DNA of 17,264 nt from Pseudomonadota bacterium (GTDB lineage Bacteria; Pseudomonadota; Alphaproteobacteria; SMXQ01), in assembly GCA_022562375.1 (NCBI GenBank), contig JADFPK010000010.1:1-17264 (forward strand), in the 5' to 3' direction. The position numbers were made by a program, and so were the translations under genes. The notes under the pieces were generated by a model, which was not told where the DNA came from, did no database searches, and worked only from the letters and a program-made list of their open reading frames with translations. Below, piece after piece: positions 14,595-17,264 of this stretch. Position 1 is the stretch's first letter. Each line of letters begins with the position of its first letter.

Positions 14595-15422
14595 ATGGCC
14601 GAAGCCCCGGCGATTCGCATCGACACCCACGCCCATGCCTTCACCTCCGACTGCGCCTTCGTGTCCGGGCGGCAGTACACGCCCGAGAGGGATGCGCCGC
14701 TCGAGGCCTATCTCGCCCTTCTCGACGACAACGGCGTCAGCCACGGGGTGCTGACCCAGCCGAGCTTCCTCGGCACCGATAACGGCTTCCTCCTCGACTG
14801 CCTGAAACGGGCCAAGGGGCGGCTTCGCGGCATCGCCGTCGTCGCCCCCGATACCGCCATGGACGAGCTCGATCGTCTTGCCAGGGCCGGTGTCGTCGGC
14901 ATCCGCGTCAATCTGGTCCGCGGCGATCCCGTGGCGCTCGGCGATCAGGCGTGGCAGGGCCTGTTCGCCCGGGTCGCCGCGCTCACCTGGCAGGTCGAGG
15001 TCTATGCCCTGTCTGCCGATATTCCAGGCGTCCTCGATGCGCTCGGGCCTTCCAATGCGCGGGTGGTGATCGATCATTTCGGACGGCCCGATGCCGGACT
15101 CGGCCTCGACGATCCGGGCTTCAAGGCGCTGCTCGCGGGCGCCAAGGGCGGCAGGCTGTGGGTCAAGCTCTCGGGGCCCTACCGTCTCGAAGGCGGCGAC
15201 GCCGGGGCCTATGCCGGGGCGTTGATGGAGGCGTTCGGGCCCAGGCGGCTGCTTTGGGGCAGCGACTGGCCGTGGACGCTTCACGGCGAGGGCAAGCGAT
15301 ACGGCGACACCTTGGCGTGGCTCGGCGATTGGGTGCCCGATGCCGCCGCGCGGGCGGAGATACTGGGCCCGACGCCCTTCGCCCTGTTCGGCTTCGCCGA
15401 TGACATCGAAGAGACCGCCTGA
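14595..15422 (+). CDS. Amidohydrolase-family protein, LigI (PDC hydrolase)-like
   Basis: 275-residue TIM-barrel hydrolase of the amidohydrolase-2 group, related to 2-pyrone-4,6-dicarboxylate lactonase. Metal and active-site features are IDTHAHAF with H12 and H14, LTQPSFLGTDN (53-63), IDHFGRPD with H161, WVKLSGPYR with K191, and GSDWPWT with D224. Members of this group hydrolyse lactones of small carboxylic acids in the cytosol. The pairing with an MmgE/PrpD gene suggests that both act on successive intermediates of one acid-degradation route (inference). No Shine-Dalgarno is evident before the ATG. Confidence 0.9.
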   Translation: MAEAPAIRIDTHAHAFTSDCAFVSGRQYTPERDAPLEAYLALLDDNGVSHGVLTQPSFLGTDNGFLLDCLKRAKGRLRGIAVVAPDTAMDELDRLARAGVVGIRVNLVRGDPVALGDQAWQGLFARVAALTWQVEVYALSADIPGVLDALGPSNARVVIDHFGRPDAGLGLDDPGFKALLAGAKGGRLWVKLSGPYRLEGGDAGAYAGALMEAFGPRRLLWGSDWPWTLHGEGKRYGDTLAWLGDWVPDAAARAEILGPTPFALFGFADDIEETA

Positions 15423-15712
15423 GCCGTAAGACCGGCCAACTAAATGGGCGGGTCAGGCTGCCCTTCTCCCCGAGTATCCCGAAAACCTCTCCTTCGTTTC
15501 CGCTTCTTACGTCCGTTGGCTCATCCAAGGCCCCTGGAGAGCCGTACGTCGTTTCCCAAATTTTCCAAGCGAATACAGCGCTCTGCAGTGCCGCAACAGG
15601 CTACACGACTTGAGGTATTTCAATATCAAGGCAGTAAGGACAAAAAATTTGTTGACAGATGATGTCGTTCGTGCAAACTTAGCCCAAATATCATAAACAT
15701 CTGGGCGATAAT
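15423..15712 (+). promoter_or_regulatory. Boundary region with candidate promoter for the HTH cassette
   Basis: About 290 bases without a convincing gene. Composition shifts from GC-rich to mixed at roughly 15460, marking the probable edge of acquired DNA. A perfect TTGACA at 15652-15657 is followed after 16-17 bases by a poor -10 (around 15674-15680). CGATAAT occurs twice, 11 bases apart, over the start codon of the next gene (15706-15712 and 15717-15723), and could be an autoregulatory site. No inverted or direct repeat marking an att site was found. Confidence 0.4.
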
Positions 15713-16345
15713 ATGTCGATAATTGAAATTTTTTCGGTAGACCTCCTTGAAATCAAACCTTCGTCGGTCGGCGATTACTGTGAGTCGCTGCTGGATTCAG
15801 AAACTCTTCGGCAAGAGCTTCTGGGCGACGGTCCTTTCGGTCGAAAGTCATTCTGCGCTTACTTGGGTATTGGCGAGTCCACCCTGACCGGATGGCTCCA
15901 GAGCGGTCGGATTCCTCGTGTTGCATCGGAGGCCTATGTGCTGTTTCTGGCTCTCCAGGTGATGCAGGAGGAAATCCGTAGACTTGAGCAAGAGGCTGAG
16001 AACCTGAAGGTCGTCGAAACAAACGGAAAACACTCCATCTGCAAGTTCCGACGGGGAGAAGACGGAGTTGTTCTGGGCCAAGTTCTCGCGGAGAACATCC
16101 CGGACCTTGGCACCGCCTGCGCCCTGGCTGCGGGCGCGTCGGTCAGCTCCGTGAAACTGCTTCAGGATTGTGAATACGAAATCGATCACCGGCTGGAGAG
16201 CCTGGAGAGCGGCGGGGATGAAGGTACCAGTTACTGGGTTTCGCTTCAGGAACTGAGAAGTCAGGTTGAAAAACAGCAGTTGCTACTGACCGACTTTGAG
16301 GCTTGGAAGCTCAAACAGCGGCCGTTGTCTATCGATGATTTTTGA
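15713..16345 (+). CDS. Helix-turn-helix protein of unknown function
   Basis: 210 residues, no family recognised. Residues about 44-66, RKSFCAYLGIGESTLTGWLQSGR, read like a Cro/Xre-type helix-turn-helix, followed by IPRVASEAYVLFLALQVMQEE and a short coiled coil (about 84-99, EEIRRLEQEAENL). The middle (100-150) looks like a small folded domain, and the C-terminus is helical and acidic (LESLESGGDE). Codon use is less GC-biased than in the genes before 15.4 kb. It is first in a same-strand set of three with a 75-base gap to the next gene, so it may regulate the cassette. Confidence 0.6.
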   Translation: MSIIEIFSVDLLEIKPSSVGDYCESLLDSETLRQELLGDGPFGRKSFCAYLGIGESTLTGWLQSGRIPRVASEAYVLFLALQVMQEEIRRLEQEAENLKVVETNGKHSICKFRRGEDGVVLGQVLAENIPDLGTACALAAGASVSSVKLLQDCEYEIDHRLESLESGGDEGTSYWVSLQELRSQVEKQQLLLTDFEAWKLKQRPLSIDDF

Positions 16346-16367
16346 TTTTTCTGAACTCACAGAAAAA
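16346..16367. repeat. Perfect inverted repeat after the HTH gene
   Basis: TTTTTCTG, six bases, CAGAAAAA, starting at the base right after the stop codon. The stem is AT-rich, and the T-run lies on its 5' arm, so it is a poor terminator for the plus strand. An operator for the HTH protein, controlling the two downstream genes, is at least as likely. Confidence 0.5.
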
Positions 16368-16420
16368 AGCACGAATGGCGGCGAAGAGGCCAGCGATCCA
16401 TTTGATAAGGAGAAAGACTA

Positions 16421-16705
16421 ATGAAATCCCCGATCTATTCCCTCCACGCTCAGCGGCGAATGCAGCAACGTGGTATCCGCAAGGATGATGTGGATTTGCT
16501 CCGTCGCTGTGGAACATGCCTCGATGACCAATCGCTTTTTCTCAGGAAGCAAGACGTGGCCCGCGAGATTTCGAAGCGTAAAAAGGAAATCCAGGCGCTT
16601 GAGCGACTGAGCGGGTGCAAGGTGGTGTTGAGCGGGGATGTGGTGCTGACAGTCTACCACGCGACACGGAAACACCAGAAAGCCCTAATTCGGCGCTATC
16701 GGTAG
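16421..16705 (+). CDS. Small DUF4258-like protein
   Basis: 94 basic residues. YSLHAQRRMQQRGIRKDDVDLLRRCG (6-31) resembles the HAxxRMxQRGI opening of DUF4258-type proteins, which are small and often sit in toxin-antitoxin-like pairs. The end GDVVLTVYHATRKHQKALIRRY fits the last strands of the same fold. A clear AAGGAG (16407-16412) is eight bases ahead of the ATG. Its TAG stop overlaps the Shine-Dalgarno of the following gene, whose ATG is nine bases on, so the two are tightly coupled. A toxin role is inference from size, charge and coupling. Confidence 0.65.
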   Translation: MKSPIYSLHAQRRMQQRGIRKDDVDLLRRCGTCLDDQSLFLRKQDVAREISKRKKEIQALERLSGCKVVLSGDVVLTVYHATRKHQKALIRRYR

Positions 16706-16714
16706 GAGACTCTA

Positions 16715-17218
16715 ATGAATACAGATATTGCATTGGTCCCGTTGAAGCAGGACACCATCATCACGCTGCTCAAGAACCGTTCATCTCAGGACGAGACGCT
16801 CGACGTCCTGATCCAACGACTTGCAAATCAGCAGTCAAGGCCCTCCCAAAGAGGGTATTCAGGTCGAAAAGCGCCGTCACAAGGCACGTACCGCATTACG
16901 CTTCTGGGAGAGAGATTTGCGGTATCCAGTTTGGCGGATGTGCTGGTCACGGTGCTGCGCGCACTTGCTAATTTGGACAGCGAATTCCTGCCGCGTTTCA
17001 GCCAAGAGCGTAGTCGTACCCGTCGCTATGTCGCCCGAAAGGCTGAGGCACTTTATCCTGGTAGACCGGATCTCGCCCGCTTCCATTGCGAGGTGACACC
17101 TGGCTGGGTCGTTGGCACCAACTATTCTCGGCGCGATGTGAGGCGGATTCTCAGCGTAGCGTGCGAGTGCGCAGGCATCACCTTTGGCGATGATCTGGTG
17201 CTTGAATTTCCAGGCTAA
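16715..17218 (+). CDS. SeqA-like DNA-binding protein
   Basis: 167 residues. By eye it follows E. coli SeqA (181 residues) throughout. An N-terminal segment with DETLDVLIQRLANQ resembles the ribbon-helix-helix multimerisation region. A variable linker is followed by a C-terminal domain with LVTVLRALANLDSEFLPRFS, then SRTRRYVA (100-107) and GWVVGTNYSRRDVRRIL (130-146). In SeqA the matching GRTRVYFA and YWVITNTNTGRK supply R116, R118 and the TN residues that contact hemimethylated GATC; here R101, R103, T135 and N136 occupy them. The ending ECAGITFGDDLVLEF differs. It may bind methylation-dependent sites. AGGAG (16704-16708) precedes the start. The resemblance is from memory and was not aligned by program. 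Confidence 0.6.
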   Translation: MNTDIALVPLKQDTIITLLKNRSSQDETLDVLIQRLANQQSRPSQRGYSGRKAPSQGTYRITLLGERFAVSSLADVLVTVLRALANLDSEFLPRFSQERSRTRRYVARKAEALYPGRPDLARFHCEVTPGWVVGTNYSRRDVRRILSVACECAGITFGDDLVLEFPG

Positions 17219-17231
17219 ATGCGGACTACCA

Positions 17232-17253
17232 GCCAGAATGTACTGGCAGTTTT
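17232..17253 (+). terminator. Short hairpin with T-run after the SeqA-like gene
   Basis: GCCAG-AATGTA-CTGGC (17232-17247) followed by AGTTTT, 13 bases after the stop. The 5-bp stem is short, but the position and T-run suit a weak intrinsic terminator of the cassette. Confidence 0.4.
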
Positions 17254-17264
17254 CGGGTACACAG

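Noticed and set aside
13119..15284. 721-residue open frame antisense to the MmgE/PrpD and amidohydrolase genes
   Set aside because: It spans two well-recognised genes on the other strand and has shadow composition rich in His, Gly, Arg and Asp.
1..17264. CRISPR array or rRNA genes
   Set aside because: No regularly spaced short repeats and no rRNA-like sequence were seen on either strand.

Overview
The window looks like chromosomal DNA of a GC-rich alphaproteobacterium, most likely from the Rhodospirillales. This rests on protein families and gene order, not on a database search. The set SUV3-like helicase, Hsp15-like S4 protein, TerB-like protein, 7Fe-8S ferredoxin FdxA, CarD and metallophosphoesterase-like protein is a housekeeping neighbourhood I associate with that group. 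Codon use is strongly GC-biased until about 15.4 kb, then visibly relaxes.

Layout. (1) 1-885: an ArsR-type repressor on the minus strand, with a perfect inverted-repeat operator touching its start codon, then a receiver-domain fragment. (2) 900-2310: a stress and protein-maintenance pair, a ribosome hibernation factor fused to a cold-shock domain and the repair enzyme Pcm. (3) 2323-7890: the core cluster of helicase, S4 protein, TerB-like protein, ferredoxin and CarD. It is interrupted by two near-identical 107-bp hairpin-rich repeats and by a 243-bp transposase-less inverted-repeat element whose insertion duplicate supplies the S4 gene's stop codon. (4) 8090-11480: a PPP-fold phosphatase homologue with most metal ligands replaced, a secreted nuclease-fold protein with altered catalytic residues, proline iminopeptidase, and a PagL-like outer-membrane protein. 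(5) 11563-13026: tRNA-Arg(CCU) followed by a RES/Xre toxin-antitoxin operon with an array of TGGAC operator half-sites. (6) 13149-15422: an MmgE/PrpD protein and a PDC-hydrolase-like amidohydrolase, probably one catabolic unit. (7) 15713-17218: a lower-GC, apparently acquired three-gene cassette with a helix-turn-helix protein, a small DUF4258-like protein and a protein that resembles SeqA over its whole length.

The most interesting signal is the last cassette. A SeqA-like protein, which in gammaproteobacteria reads hemimethylated GATC, is unexpected in an alphaproteobacterial context, and here it is tightly coupled to a small toxin-sized protein. Other points worth checking are the degenerate phosphatase next to CarD, the SNase homologue lacking its usual general base, the element-donated stop codon, and the operator arrays of the ArsR and RES/Xre loci. 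All family names come from reading the sequence; no alignment or structure prediction was run.
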